Below are positions 52,933-61,510 of a stretch of DNA of 64,000 nucleotides, piece by piece (position 1 is the stretch's first letter; each line of letters opens with the position of its first letter). The notes below the pieces were generated by a model, which was not told the DNA's origin, did not search any database, and saw only the letters and a program-made list of their open reading frames with translations. The stretch is from JBGPEQ01 sp050180895 (GTDB taxonomy: Bacteria > Pseudomonadota > Alphaproteobacteria > Dongiales > Dongiaceae), in contig JBFXDS010000001.1 in assembly GCA_050180895.1 (NCBI GenBank), positions 744,001-808,000 of the forward strand, written 5' to 3'. The translations under genes and the position numbers were made by a program.

Positions 52933-53742
52933 GCCGTCAATACAGGAGGAAACCCGCGGCTACGTCTATGATTGTGGCAGTTCGCCATAATCTGTGGCCG
53001 ATTTGCCACAGCGGGGCAGAATAATTGCGCCACCCGGAAAGTACAATTGAACGGGCCCTGTTGCAGGAGTATTGCGCACTAGCAACCTTCTGCTCGCCTT
53101 GGACAGAAGTCTTTTGATCGAGTTTCGTCCTGAACTGGGTCACATAGTGCGTAACGCGAGGCAAGATTGTCAGTACGATGACGGTGACCGGTGGTGAGCT
53201 GGTTCGGGGTCGTCATAGGTCTCGCGATCTTTGCCGTTGTCTTCTTCCTCGACCGATTGGCTCCAGGACACAGGAGAGTCCGTGGCGAGCCTGGCCGTCT
53301 GGAACGGTGAATTGTACCTCGGAAGAGAAGGCCACTCAGCGCGCTTCACATACAAAAAGAAGCACCCCCAGCGATTGTCGTCGGGGTTGTCGGATATCAG
53401 CGTGCCGAGCCCGCACAGAGGCGAGTGGCGAGCCGTGGGGAATTAGAACGCGCGAGAACAGGCGCGCTTGGGTGAGCGTCGCACGGAGCGCCAGAGCCTC
53501 GCAGGCGCCGTGCGCTCCTCAGCACAACCCAGGGGTGGCGAAATCTCTACGCGGACGCGAGGCCCAAGGACCCGCGCCCATCTCCAGCGGGACTTTATTC
53601 TTCGCATAAAACTGGCCCGAAGAAAGTCCGCTGTGGGTCAGAAGCGGAAGCATCGTGCGATCCAAGCCAAGGCCGCTCCCCAGAAAGACCATGCCTTGCT
53701 CCTCGCTGCGTGCCGTGCGGGCGCTGGGCGGCGTCCGCTTCC
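52933..53742. other. Gene-poor stretch of about 810 bases
   Basis: The base composition is closer to balanced than in the core. Several open frames exist, but none has a recognisable family or a convincing start. The only one I would keep as possible is the small membrane peptide at 53194-53310. Short dyads such as GTGGCAGTTCGCCATAATCT followed by GGCCGATTTGCCACA (about 52975-53010) are visible. No RNA gene, IS or CRISPR is apparent. Confidence 0.4.
53194..53310 (+). CDS. Possible 38-residue membrane peptide
   Basis: GTG 53194 opens VSWFGVVIGLAIFAVVFFLD followed by RLAPGHRRVRGEPGRLER and a stop. One clear hydrophobic segment with a basic tail gives a plausible single-span peptide. Another GTG lies one codon upstream. 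There is no good ribosome site and no family match that I know, so it may be spurious. Confidence 0.25.
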   Translation: MSWFGVVIGLAIFAVVFFLDRLAPGHRRVRGEPGRLER

Positions 53743-54219
53743 TCACCTCACCGCGAAGATGTCGTAGGTGACGTGGCGGTCGGTGGAGCGGTTGATCGAG
53801 ACGATCTTGCCGACGGCGACGATGTCGTTGAGCCAGGCGTAGGCGGGGGCGGCGGTCTCAAAGGTGGGGGTGATGACGAAGTAGAAGCGGTCGGGGCCGA
53901 GGGTCTCGCCGGCCTCGAGGCATCGCACGAGGTCGGCGGGGGCGCGGGCGCGGCCGGTGTAGGCGATGTAGACGAGGGCGCCGTCGTCGGTGCGCACGGA
54001 GAGGCGCACGTCGAGCTTGCGGGCGCCGTCGGGCATCACGCGCAGCCAGTCGCCGGAGGGCGCGATCACCGCGCCGCTGAGGGCCGGGCCCTTCACCCAG
54101 CCGCCGGGGCGGACGTTGTAGATCTGCAGGTCGCTATTGGCGCCCTGCGGCGGGTCCAGCGGGGAATGCAGGGTCATGAGGTACTCGGCGGCGATCTGCG
54201 TGCGCGGGTGGTGGTCCAT
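53743..54219 (-). CDS. DUF3237 family protein
   Basis: A 158-residue protein. AAEYLMTLHSPLDPPQGAN, GGWVKGPALSGAVIAPSGDW, LRVMPDGARKLDVRLSVRTD and DGALVYIAYTGRA are the DUF3237 core, and ETLGPDRFYFVITPTFETA with YAWLNDIVAVGKI ends it. The family is predicted to form a small beta-barrel; its function is not known. ATG 54219 is followed by MDHHPRTQIAAEYL. The frame is open upstream through a palindromic repeat and should not be extended. A decayed copy of its 3' half lies at 52791-52932. Confidence 0.85.
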   Translation of the reverse strand: MDHHPRTQIAAEYLMTLHSPLDPPQGANSDLQIYNVRPGGWVKGPALSGAVIAPSGDWLRVMPDGARKLDVRLSVRTDDGALVYIAYTGRARAPADLVRCLEAGETLGPDRFYFVITPTFETAAPAYAWLNDIVAVGKIVSINRSTDRHVTYDIFAVR

Positions 54220-54256
54220 GGCGGATCTCTCTCCCTTGGGCTGGGATCGGCAAGGT

Positions 54257-54337
54257 GCGTCCTTCGACAGGCTCAGGATGAGGGACATTCTTCGTGCCAC
54301 AAAGATTTTTCCTCATCCTGAGCTTGTCGAAGGACGC
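54257..54337. repeat. REP-like palindrome, copy 1
   Basis: GCGTCCTTCGACAGGCTCAG and further bases (54257-54283) pair with 54311-54337 at 26 of 27 positions. The interior contains a TTCGTGCCACAAAG stretch shared with copy 2. It lies between the divergent DUF3237 and DUF1428 genes. Confidence 0.85.
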
Positions 54338-54450
54338 TGGGCGGTTCTGCAGCTCCCGTCCGCGAGAAAACATTTGCCGCCCTGTCGATTCCACAGCCGG
54401 CCGTTCGACCAATCGGGTAGATGCATGCGGCGCAACGAAGGAGACCGATC

Positions 54451-54810
54451 ATGGGCAGGTATGTCGACGGCTATGTGCTTCCGCTGCCGAAGAAGAACAT
54501 CGAGGCCTATCGCAAGATGGCGACCGACGCCGGCAAGGTGTGGAAGGACCACGGCGCGCTCGACTATGTCGAGTGCATCGCCGAGGACGTGAAGCCCGGC
54601 AAGGTGACCTCGTTCCCGCAGGCGGTGAAGCTGGAGCCGGACGAGACGGTGGTGTTCGCCTGGATCGTCTACGAATCGCGCGCGCACCGCGACCGCGTCA
54701 ACGAGGCGGTGATGAAGGACCCGCGCCTGGCGGGGATGGACGCCAAGAACTCGCCGTTCGACGGCATGCGCATGTTCTGGGGCGGCTTCGACGTCTTCGT
54801 CGAGGCGTGA
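54451..54810 (+). CDS. DUF1428 family protein
   Basis: A 119-residue protein. MGRYVDGYVLPLPKKNIEAY, RKMATDAGKVWKDHGALDYV and ECIAEDVKPGK are the conserved beginning of DUF1428, a dimeric alpha-beta barrel (ferredoxin-like) family; MFWGGFDVFVEA is the canonical end. The function is unknown. AAGGAGA precedes the ATG. Confidence 0.88.
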   Translation: MGRYVDGYVLPLPKKNIEAYRKMATDAGKVWKDHGALDYVECIAEDVKPGKVTSFPQAVKLEPDETVVFAWIVYESRAHRDRVNEAVMKDPRLAGMDAKNSPFDGMRMFWGGFDVFVEA

Positions 54811-54838
54811 GCGGCGACCTGCGTTGCAGGACCACCCT

Positions 54839-54919
54839 GCGTCCTTCGACAGGCTCAGGATGAGGGGCAATCTTGGTGGCACAACGAAAATCCTTCATGC
54901 TGAGCTTGTCGAAGCACGC
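54839..54919. repeat. REP-like palindrome, copy 2
   Basis: The same element as 54257-54337: GCGTCCTTCGACAGGCTCAG on the left and TGAGCTTGTCGAAGCACGC on the right, with a GGTGGCACAACG interior. The right arm has diverged at a few positions. It follows the DUF1428 stop. Confidence 0.8.
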
Positions 54920-54996
54920 ACGGCGCGGGTCCGGGACGCTGTCGAAACGAATCTCACCTCAAGTGCGATTGTCCTGACAGAGAAGGACGCCTGACC

Positions 54997-55644
54997 ATGC
55001 CGAAACTCCGCGTTGCTTGCTTCGCCGTTTCGCTCGACGGCTATGGCGCCGGGCCGGCGCAGAGCCGCGACAATCCGCTCGGCCTCGGCGGCAAGGCGCT
55101 GCATCAATGGTTCATCCCGACGCGCACGTTCCAGACGATGTTCGGACAGGCGGACGGGACGACCGGCGTCGACGAGGATTTCGCGGCGCGCGGCATGGCC
55201 GGCATCGGCGCCTGGATCCTCGGCCGCAACATGTTCGGGCCGATCCGCGGGCCGTGGCCGGACGAGGACTGGAAGGGATGGTGGGGCGACAACCCGCCCT
55301 ATCACGTGCCGGTGTTCGTGCTCACCCACCATCCGCGCGCCCCGCTCGCCATGGCCGGCGGCACCACCTTCCACTTCGTCACCGAGGGCATCGAGGCGGC
55401 GCTGCAGCGCGCGACCGAGGCCGCCGGCGGCAAGGACGTGCGGATCGGCGGCGGCGCGGCGACGATCCGGCAATATCTGCGGGCCGGGCTCGTCGACGAA
55501 CTACATTTGGCGATCGCGCCGGTGCTGCTCGGCGGCGGGGAGCCTCTGCTCGCCGGCATCGACCTGCTGAGGCTCGGCTATGACTGCACCGAGCATGTGC
55601 CGTCCGAGAAGGCCACGCATGTGGTGCTGACGAAGCGGAGCTAG
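54997..55644 (+). CDS. Dihydrofolate-reductase-fold protein (RibD C-terminal-like)
   Basis: A 215-residue protein. LRVACFAVSLDGYGAGPAQS and NMFGPIRGPWPDEDWKGWWG match the YyaP/RibD_C group, as do HPRAPLAMAGGTTFHFVTEG, DVRIGGGAATIRQYLRAGLV and DELHLAIAPVLLGGGEPLLA. The last two hold the NADPH-binding Gly-rich loop. Whether it reduces folate, flavin precursors or another substrate is not predictable. It begins 77 bases after REP copy 2. Confidence 0.88.
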   Translation: MPKLRVACFAVSLDGYGAGPAQSRDNPLGLGGKALHQWFIPTRTFQTMFGQADGTTGVDEDFAARGMAGIGAWILGRNMFGPIRGPWPDEDWKGWWGDNPPYHVPVFVLTHHPRAPLAMAGGTTFHFVTEGIEAALQRATEAAGGKDVRIGGGAATIRQYLRAGLVDELHLAIAPVLLGGGEPLLAGIDLLRLGYDCTEHVPSEKATHVVLTKRS

Positions 55645-55656
55645 GATTCTCGGGCA

Positions 55657-55772
55657 CCCTCACCCTGGCCCTTTCCCGCAGGCGGGAGAGGGGACGCGAG
55701 TCGTGCGCCTGCTCGGTCGAGTCCCCTCTCCCACGAGAGTGGGAGAGGGCGAGGGTGAGGGTGAGGGCAGGG
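55657..55772. repeat. Composite palindromic repeat element, short copy
   Basis: Borders CACCCTCACCCT (55657) and AGGGTGAGGGTGAGGG (about 55753) are inverted. Internal palindromes are CCCGCAGGCGGG and CTCTCCCACGAGAGTGGGAG. It shares borders and the GTCCCCTCTCCC core with the element at 4021-4244 but lacks the TTTTGCAAAGCTCCCGC pair. Confidence 0.75.
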
Positions 55773-55868
55773 CGGCCTCGATCATCGGCCGGGCGCATGT
55801 CGATTCCACTGCCGGCCGTTCGACCAATCAGGGAGACCCAGATCCCCCAGCATTGCGGAGGAATTGCC

Positions 55869-56345
55869 ATGCAGAAGATCAGTGCCTGCCTGTGGTTCGA
55901 CGGCAAGGCCGAGGAGGCGATGAATTTCTACATGTCCGTCTTCGAGAATTCGAAGGTGCTGAGCGTCCTCTACCATGGCGAGGCCGGGCCGGGGCCGAAG
56001 GGCTCGGTGCTGGCGATGACCGTCCGCCTCGACGACACGGAGATCATGGCGCTCAACGGCGGGCCGCAGTACCCGTTCTCGCCGGCCGTCTCGCTGTTCG
56101 TCAAATGCCGGACCCAGGCGGAGATCGACCATTTCTGGGAGAAGCTCCAGGCCGGCGGCGGCAAGCCCGTGGAATGCGGCTGGCTGACGGACAAGTACGG
56201 CGTGTCCTGGCAGATCGTGCCGGTCCAGATCATGGAGATGCTGCAGGACAAGGACGCGGCAAAGGCGCAGCGGGCCATGAACGCGCTGATGCAGATGGTG
56301 AAGCTGGACATCGCCGCGCTGACCAAGGCCTACGAGGGGCGATAG
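55869..56345 (+). CDS. VOC superfamily protein (PhnB / 3-demethylubiquinone-methyltransferase-like fold)
   Basis: A 158-residue protein. QKISACLWFDGKAEEAMNFY, MSVFENSKVLSVLYHGEAGP and GPKGSVLAMTVRLDDTEIMA are typical of the 3-dmu-9_3-mt/PhnB group. LNGGPQYPFSPAVSLFVKCR, KPVECGWLTDKYGVSWQIVP and VQIMEMLQDKD complete it. Despite the historical name the fold is a VOC metalloprotein-like barrel and no methyltransferase activity is implied. GGAGG lies nine bases before the ATG. Confidence 0.88.
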   Translation: MQKISACLWFDGKAEEAMNFYMSVFENSKVLSVLYHGEAGPGPKGSVLAMTVRLDDTEIMALNGGPQYPFSPAVSLFVKCRTQAEIDHFWEKLQAGGGKPVECGWLTDKYGVSWQIVPVQIMEMLQDKDAAKAQRAMNALMQMVKLDIAALTKAYEGR

Positions 56346-56353
56346 GGCGGCCC

Positions 56354-57124
56354 CTACGGCCGGCGGAAGAGGCGGAGCCAGCGCAGGGCGAGGACGAAGA
56401 GGATGCCGAGCGTCGGCCAGTGGGCCCAGAGGTTGCCGTCCCAGGTGAAGAGGTTGATGGCGAGGAGCAGCAGGATTAGCGCCGCGGCGTAGCCGGCGCT
56501 GAGATGGAGGCGGTGGCGGCGGTGTTGCCGCGCGGCCTCGGGCGCTTCGGGCGGCGGGGCGGGCGCGGGGTCGTCGCGGGCCGCCGCGCCGGCCGCGCCC
56601 GGCTGCAGCAGCACGCGGTAGGCAGGCACCGGGCCGGCGATGTTCTTCACCGATTGCGGGCCGAGATAGTCGAAGCCGACGGCGAGCTTGTCCTTCACCT
56701 GCTCGAACACCGGGCCGGAGATGAGGATGCCGCCGGGCTCGGCCAGCGCCTGCAGCCGCGCGGCGATGTTGACGCCGTCGCCATAGAGGTCGCCGCCCTC
56801 GACCATGACGTCGCCGAGATTGATGCCGATGCGGAACCACATGCGCCGGTCGTCCGGCAGCGCGGCGTTGCGCTCGGCGAGGGCGCGCTGCATCTGTACC
56901 GCGCACTCCACCGCCAGCACGACGCTGGCGAACTCGGCGAGCAGGCTGTCGCCGGTGGCGTTGACGACGCGGCCGCGATGCGCGGCGATCAGTTCCGCCA
57001 TCTGCGCGCGGCTGGCCTGCAGCGCCGCCAGGGTGCCGGCCTCGTCGCGGCCCATCAGGCGGCTGTAGCCGGCGACGTCGGCGACGAGCAGCGCGGCCAG
57101 CCGGCGTTCGATCGAGGCGCCCAT
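56354..57124 (-). CDS. Class III adenylate/guanylate cyclase with C-terminal membrane domain
   Basis: A 256-residue protein. The cyclase domain comes first: RRLAALLVADVAGYSRLMGR with a metal Asp, then GDSLLAEFASVVLAVECAVQ, FRIGINLGDVMVEGGDLYGD and GVNIAARLQALAEPGGILIS. After a Pro/Ala linker (about 185-200) comes a 2TM region (LSAGYAAALILLLLAINLFT and HWPTLGILFVLALRWLRLF). Many relatives carry TPR or response domains instead. It should make cAMP near the membrane. It converges on the VOC gene with eight bases between stops. Confidence 0.85.
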   Translation of the reverse strand: MGASIERRLAALLVADVAGYSRLMGRDEAGTLAALQASRAQMAELIAAHRGRVVNATGDSLLAEFASVVLAVECAVQMQRALAERNAALPDDRRMWFRIGINLGDVMVEGGDLYGDGVNIAARLQALAEPGGILISGPVFEQVKDKLAVGFDYLGPQSVKNIAGPVPAYRVLLQPGAAGAAARDDPAPAPPPEAPEAARQHRRHRLHLSAGYAAALILLLLAINLFTWDGNLWAHWPTLGILFVLALRWLRLFRRP

Positions 57125-57259
57125 GCGTCGCTCCCTCGGCAACGGCCCGCCCCATAGCACGGACGGCGCGGCGGCGGCAAAGCGGGCGACGCCCTTGCCT
57201 CCGCCACCGAATCCGGCGAGGAAGGCGGCGCATGCCGCTTTGCGCGGGAGGTACGGGTG

Positions 57260-57745
57260 ATGACGGCGGCGGATGCCGGCGCGATGTGGGCGGCGCTGAA
57301 CGCGGCGAACCGGAGCCGCGCGCAGGTCTATGTCGCGTTCTTCCGCGCCCTCGAGCGGCGCGTCGGGCGGACGGCGGCGATCGCGGTCTGCAAGGAGGCG
57401 GTGCGCGACTGGGGCCGCGGGCTGGCGGCCGGGCTGGAGGCGCACCGGCCGAACGATTTCGCCGGCCTCGCCGAGTCCTTCGCGCGGGCGCCGGACGGCG
57501 GCGCCATGTTCCGGCCGCGCATCGACCGCTGCGATGCGGGCGGCCTCGACGTGCAGTTCGAGGACTGCCCGCTGAAGGCGGCCTGGCAGGCGGCCGGGCT
57601 GACCGAGGCCGAAATCGAGATGTTCTGCGACATCGCCGCCGAGGCCGATTACGGCACGCTGGAGGCCGCCGGTTTCGCGGTGGAGATCGAGACCTGGAAA
57701 CGCGGCGGCGCCGGCTGCTGCAGCCTGCGGATCCGGCCGCGCTGA
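57260..57745 (+). CDS. L-2-amino-thiazoline-4-carboxylic acid hydrolase family protein
   Basis: A 161-residue protein (162 if the GTG at 57257 is used). RAQVYVAFFRALERRVGRTA, CKEAVRDWGRGLAAGLEAH and FEDCPLKAAWQAAGLTEAEI follow the ATC-hydrolase family pattern, as do MFCDIAAEADYGTLEAAGFA and KRGGAGCCSLRIRP with the closing Cys pair. In Pseudomonas the founding enzyme acts in cysteine synthesis from the thiazoline; relatives are mostly uncharacterised. GGGAGG precedes the start. Confidence 0.78.
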   Translation: MTAADAGAMWAALNAANRSRAQVYVAFFRALERRVGRTAAIAVCKEAVRDWGRGLAAGLEAHRPNDFAGLAESFARAPDGGAMFRPRIDRCDAGGLDVQFEDCPLKAAWQAAGLTEAEIEMFCDIAAEADYGTLEAAGFAVEIETWKRGGAGCCSLRIRPR

Positions 57746-57857
57746 GCGCCGGCGCGGCGGATTCAGGAGTCGCCTGCGGCGGGGGATGTCGTATATGACT
57801 GCGCAGGACAGCGACGCAGAGTCACCTCGGGGTTCCGCAATGCAGGATGAAGGAAGC

Positions 57858-58040
57858 ATGTCCGATCGCGTCTCGCCGGAGAGTCGTGCCGCGCCGGGCC
57901 GCGCCGGACGCTGGCTGGCGGTGGCGCTGGCGCTGGCTGCGCTGGCGGGCTGCGAGCATGGCGACCTCTCCTTCGACAGCGCGACCGGCCAGTTCCGCAT
58001 CCCCCTCGGCGCCGGCAGCGGCCAGGGCTCCAACCGGTGA
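57858..58040 (+). CDS. Small lipoprotein
   Basis: A 60-residue precursor. RWLAVALALAALAGCEHGDL is a lipoprotein signal with lipobox LAGC, Cys near residue 33 of this start. The mature peptide is short: FDSATGQFRIPLGAGSGQGS. The frame is open further upstream to 57786, so the start is uncertain. It is 43 bases upstream of fabD and may share its transcript. No family is recognised. Confidence 0.6.
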   Translation: MSDRVSPESRAAPGRAGRWLAVALALAALAGCEHGDLSFDSATGQFRIPLGAGSGQGSNR

Positions 58041-58083
58041 GACGCGAAACGGGGCCGGAGTGGGGCGGCGCGGGGCGGCGGCC

Positions 58084-59031
58084 GTGAGCGTCGCCTTCGT
58101 CTTCCCGGGACAGGGCTCGCAGGCGGTCGGCATGGGGCGGTCGCTGGCCGAGGCCTTCGCGGCGGCGCGCGAGACCTTCGAGGAGATCGACGAGGCGCTG
58201 CGGCAGCGGCTGACGCGGCTGATGTTCGAGGGGCCGGAGTCGGACCTGACCCTGACCGAGAACGCGCAGCCGGCGCTGATGGCGGTGAGCCTGGCGGCGG
58301 TGCGGGTGATCGCGCGCGAGGGCGGGGTGCGGCTGGCCGACAGGATCGCCTTCGTCGCCGGCCATTCGCTCGGCGAGTATTCGGCGCTGGCGGCGGCGGG
58401 CGCGCTGCCGCTCGCCGACGCGGCGCGGCTGCTGAAGCGGCGCGGCCAGGCGATGCAGGCGGCGGTGCCCGTGGGCGAGGGCGCCATGGCGGCGCTGCTC
58501 GGCGCCGACCTCGCGGCGGCGACGGCGGTCGCAGCGGACGCCGCGCAGGAGACGGACGCGGTCTGCGCGGTCGCCAACGACAACGCGCCGGGGCAGGTGG
58601 TGATCAGCGGCGCGACCGCGGCGGTCGAGCGGGCGATGGCGCTGGCGGCCGAGCGCGGCATCAAGCGCAGCGTGCGGCTGCCGGTGTCGGCGCCCTTTCA
58701 CTGTCCGCTGATGCAGCCGGCGGCCGACGCCATGGCCGAGGCGCTGGCCGAGGCGCCGCTGGTCAACCCGGCGGTGCCGCTGGTCGCCAACGTCACGGCG
58801 CGCGCGGTGAGCGACGCCGAGACCATCCGCCGCCTGCTGGTGGAGCAGGTGACGGCCATGGTGCGCTGGCGCGAGAGCGTGGCCTTCATGAAGGAGCAGG
58901 GCGTCGACCGCATGGTCGAGATCGGCGCCGGCAAGGTGCTGAGCGGGCTGGTCAAGCGCATCGACCGCGAGATCGCCGCCGCGTCGGTCGGCGAGCCGGC
59001 GGAGATCGAGGCGCTGCTGAAGACGCTGTGA
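58084..59031 (+). CDS. fabD: Malonyl-CoA:ACP transacylase
   Basis: A 315-residue enzyme that loads malonate onto ACP. VAFVFPGQGSQAVGMGRSLA opens the canonical fold. The nucleophile Ser is in VAGHSLGEYSALAAAGALPL near 96, the conserved Arg follows near 120 and His is in VSAPFHCPLMQPAADAM near 205. It begins with GTG at 58084. It is followed by a perfect hairpin and fabG. Confidence 0.96.
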   Translation: MSVAFVFPGQGSQAVGMGRSLAEAFAAARETFEEIDEALRQRLTRLMFEGPESDLTLTENAQPALMAVSLAAVRVIAREGGVRLADRIAFVAGHSLGEYSALAAAGALPLADAARLLKRRGQAMQAAVPVGEGAMAALLGADLAAATAVAADAAQETDAVCAVANDNAPGQVVISGATAAVERAMALAAERGIKRSVRLPVSAPFHCPLMQPAADAMAEALAEAPLVNPAVPLVANVTARAVSDAETIRRLLVEQVTAMVRWRESVAFMKEQGVDRMVEIGAGKVLSGLVKRIDREIAAASVGEPAEIEALLKTL

Positions 59032-59038
59032 GGGAGTT

Positions 59039-59085
59039 GTGAGTTCTGAGTTATGACTGCTCACTACTCATAACTCAGAACTCAC
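59039..59085. repeat. Perfect 18-bp hairpin between fabD and fabG
   Basis: GTGAGTTCTGAGTTATGA (59039-59056) and its exact complement TCATAACTCAGAACTCAC (59068-59085) flank an 11-base loop. It lies between fabD (stop 59031) and fabG (start 59105) and could attenuate or process the transcript. Its sequence alphabet resembles the repeat at 4786-4860. Confidence 0.85.
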
Positions 59086-59104
59086 GACGCAGATGGGAGA
59101 CGTC

Positions 59105-59842
59105 ATGTTCGATCTGACGGGGAAGACGGCGCTCGTCACGGGGGCGTCGGGCGGGATCGGCGGGGCGATCGCGGCGGCGCTGCATCGGCAGGGCGCCGTG
59201 GTGGCGCTGTCGGGGACGCGGGTCGAGGCCTTGCAGAGCCTGGCGAGCCAGCTCGGCGTGCGCACGCACACGATCGCCTGCAACCTGAGCGACGCGGCGG
59301 CGACGGAGAAACTGGTGGGCGAGGCCGAGGCGGCGATGGGGAAGCTGGACATCCTCGTCAACAATGCCGGGCTGACGCGCGACACCCTGGCGGTGCGCAT
59401 GAAGGACGAGGACTGGCAGCAGGTGCTGGACGTCGACCTCACGGCCGGCTTCCGGCTGGCGCGGGCGGCGCTCAAGGGCATGATGAAGCGGCGCTTCGGC
59501 CGCATCGTCGGCATCACCTCGATCGTCGGCGTGACCGGCAACCCCGGCCAGGCCAACTACGCCGCGGCCAAGGCCGGCATGATCGGCATGTCGAAGGCGC
59601 TGGCGGCCGAGGTGGCCTCGCGGGGCATCACCGTCAACTGCGTGGCGCCCGGCTTCATCGAGACGCCGATGACCGACGCGCTCAACCCGCAGCAGAAGGA
59701 GCGGCTGCTGGGTGCCATCCCGGCCGGCCGGCTGGGGGCGGCGGCCGACGTCGCCGCGGCCGTGCTGTTCCTGGCCAGCGACGAGGCCGCCTACGTGACC
59801 GGCCAGACCTTGCATGTCAACGGCGGTATGGCCATGATATGA
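59105..59842 (+). CDS. fabG: 3-oxoacyl-ACP reductase
   Basis: A 245-residue SDR. ALVTGASGGIGGAIAAALHR binds NADPH, LVNNAGLTRDTLAVRMKDED is specific to FabG, and Ser and Tyr/Lys lie in GITSIVGVTGNPGQANYAAA and KAGMIGMSKAL. GETLHVNGGM-like TGQTLHVNGGMAM ends it. ATG 59105 has GGAGA four bases before it; an upstream ATG at 59093 is weaker. Confidence 0.96.
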   Translation: MFDLTGKTALVTGASGGIGGAIAAALHRQGAVVALSGTRVEALQSLASQLGVRTHTIACNLSDAAATEKLVGEAEAAMGKLDILVNNAGLTRDTLAVRMKDEDWQQVLDVDLTAGFRLARAALKGMMKRRFGRIVGITSIVGVTGNPGQANYAAAKAGMIGMSKALAAEVASRGITVNCVAPGFIETPMTDALNPQQKERLLGAIPAGRLGAAADVAAAVLFLASDEAAYVTGQTLHVNGGMAMI

Positions 59843-59938
59843 GGGACTTACCGCCGGCGCCGAAGCGCTGGCCAGGGGGCGTTCGCCGTGCTAAGGACGG
59901 CCCGCATTCGCATGAAAACTGCCTGAGGATCAGACACA

Positions 59939-60172
59939 ATGAGCGACATCGCCGCGCGGGTCAAAAAGATCGTCGTCGAGCATCTCGGCGTCGACGAAAC
60001 GAAGGTGACGGAGGGGGCGAGCTTCATCGACGACCTCGGAGCCGACAGTCTCGATACGGTCGAACTCGTCATGGCGTTCGAGGAGGAGTTCGGCTGCGAG
60101 ATCCCCGACGATGCCGCCGAGAAGATCCTGACGGTGAAGGATGCCATCGCCTTCATCGAGACGAACGCGTGA
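59939..60172 (+). CDS. acpP: Acyl carrier protein
   Basis: A 77-residue acidic protein. The phosphopantetheine Ser is in DDLGADSLDTVELVMAFEEE near 38. SDIAARVKKIVVEHLGVDE and CEIPDDAAEKILTVKDAIAF are canonical. It lies between fabG and fabF. The 96 bases before it may hold its own promoter, as acpP is usually expressed strongly. Confidence 0.97.
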   Translation: MSDIAARVKKIVVEHLGVDETKVTEGASFIDDLGADSLDTVELVMAFEEEFGCEIPDDAAEKILTVKDAIAFIETNA

Positions 60173-60232
60173 GCGGCGCCGCGCGGCCGCCGCGGCGGCT
60201 CCGGTTCCGGCTGCGATCCGACTGATTCCTTG

Positions 60233-61495
<1,263 letters not shown>

Positions 61496-61510
61496 GCCGC
61501 CGCCGCTCCG

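Noticed and set aside
53178..53609. A 143-codon plus-strand frame in the gene-poor stretch
   Set aside because: It has no ribosome site, no family resemblance, a Ser/Arg-rich composition and an overlapping alternative frame; I could not support it.
55869..56345. Methyltransferase function for the VOC-type gene
   Set aside because: The family name recalls 3-demethylubiquinone methyltransferase, but there is no SAM-binding motif; the fold is of the VOC type.
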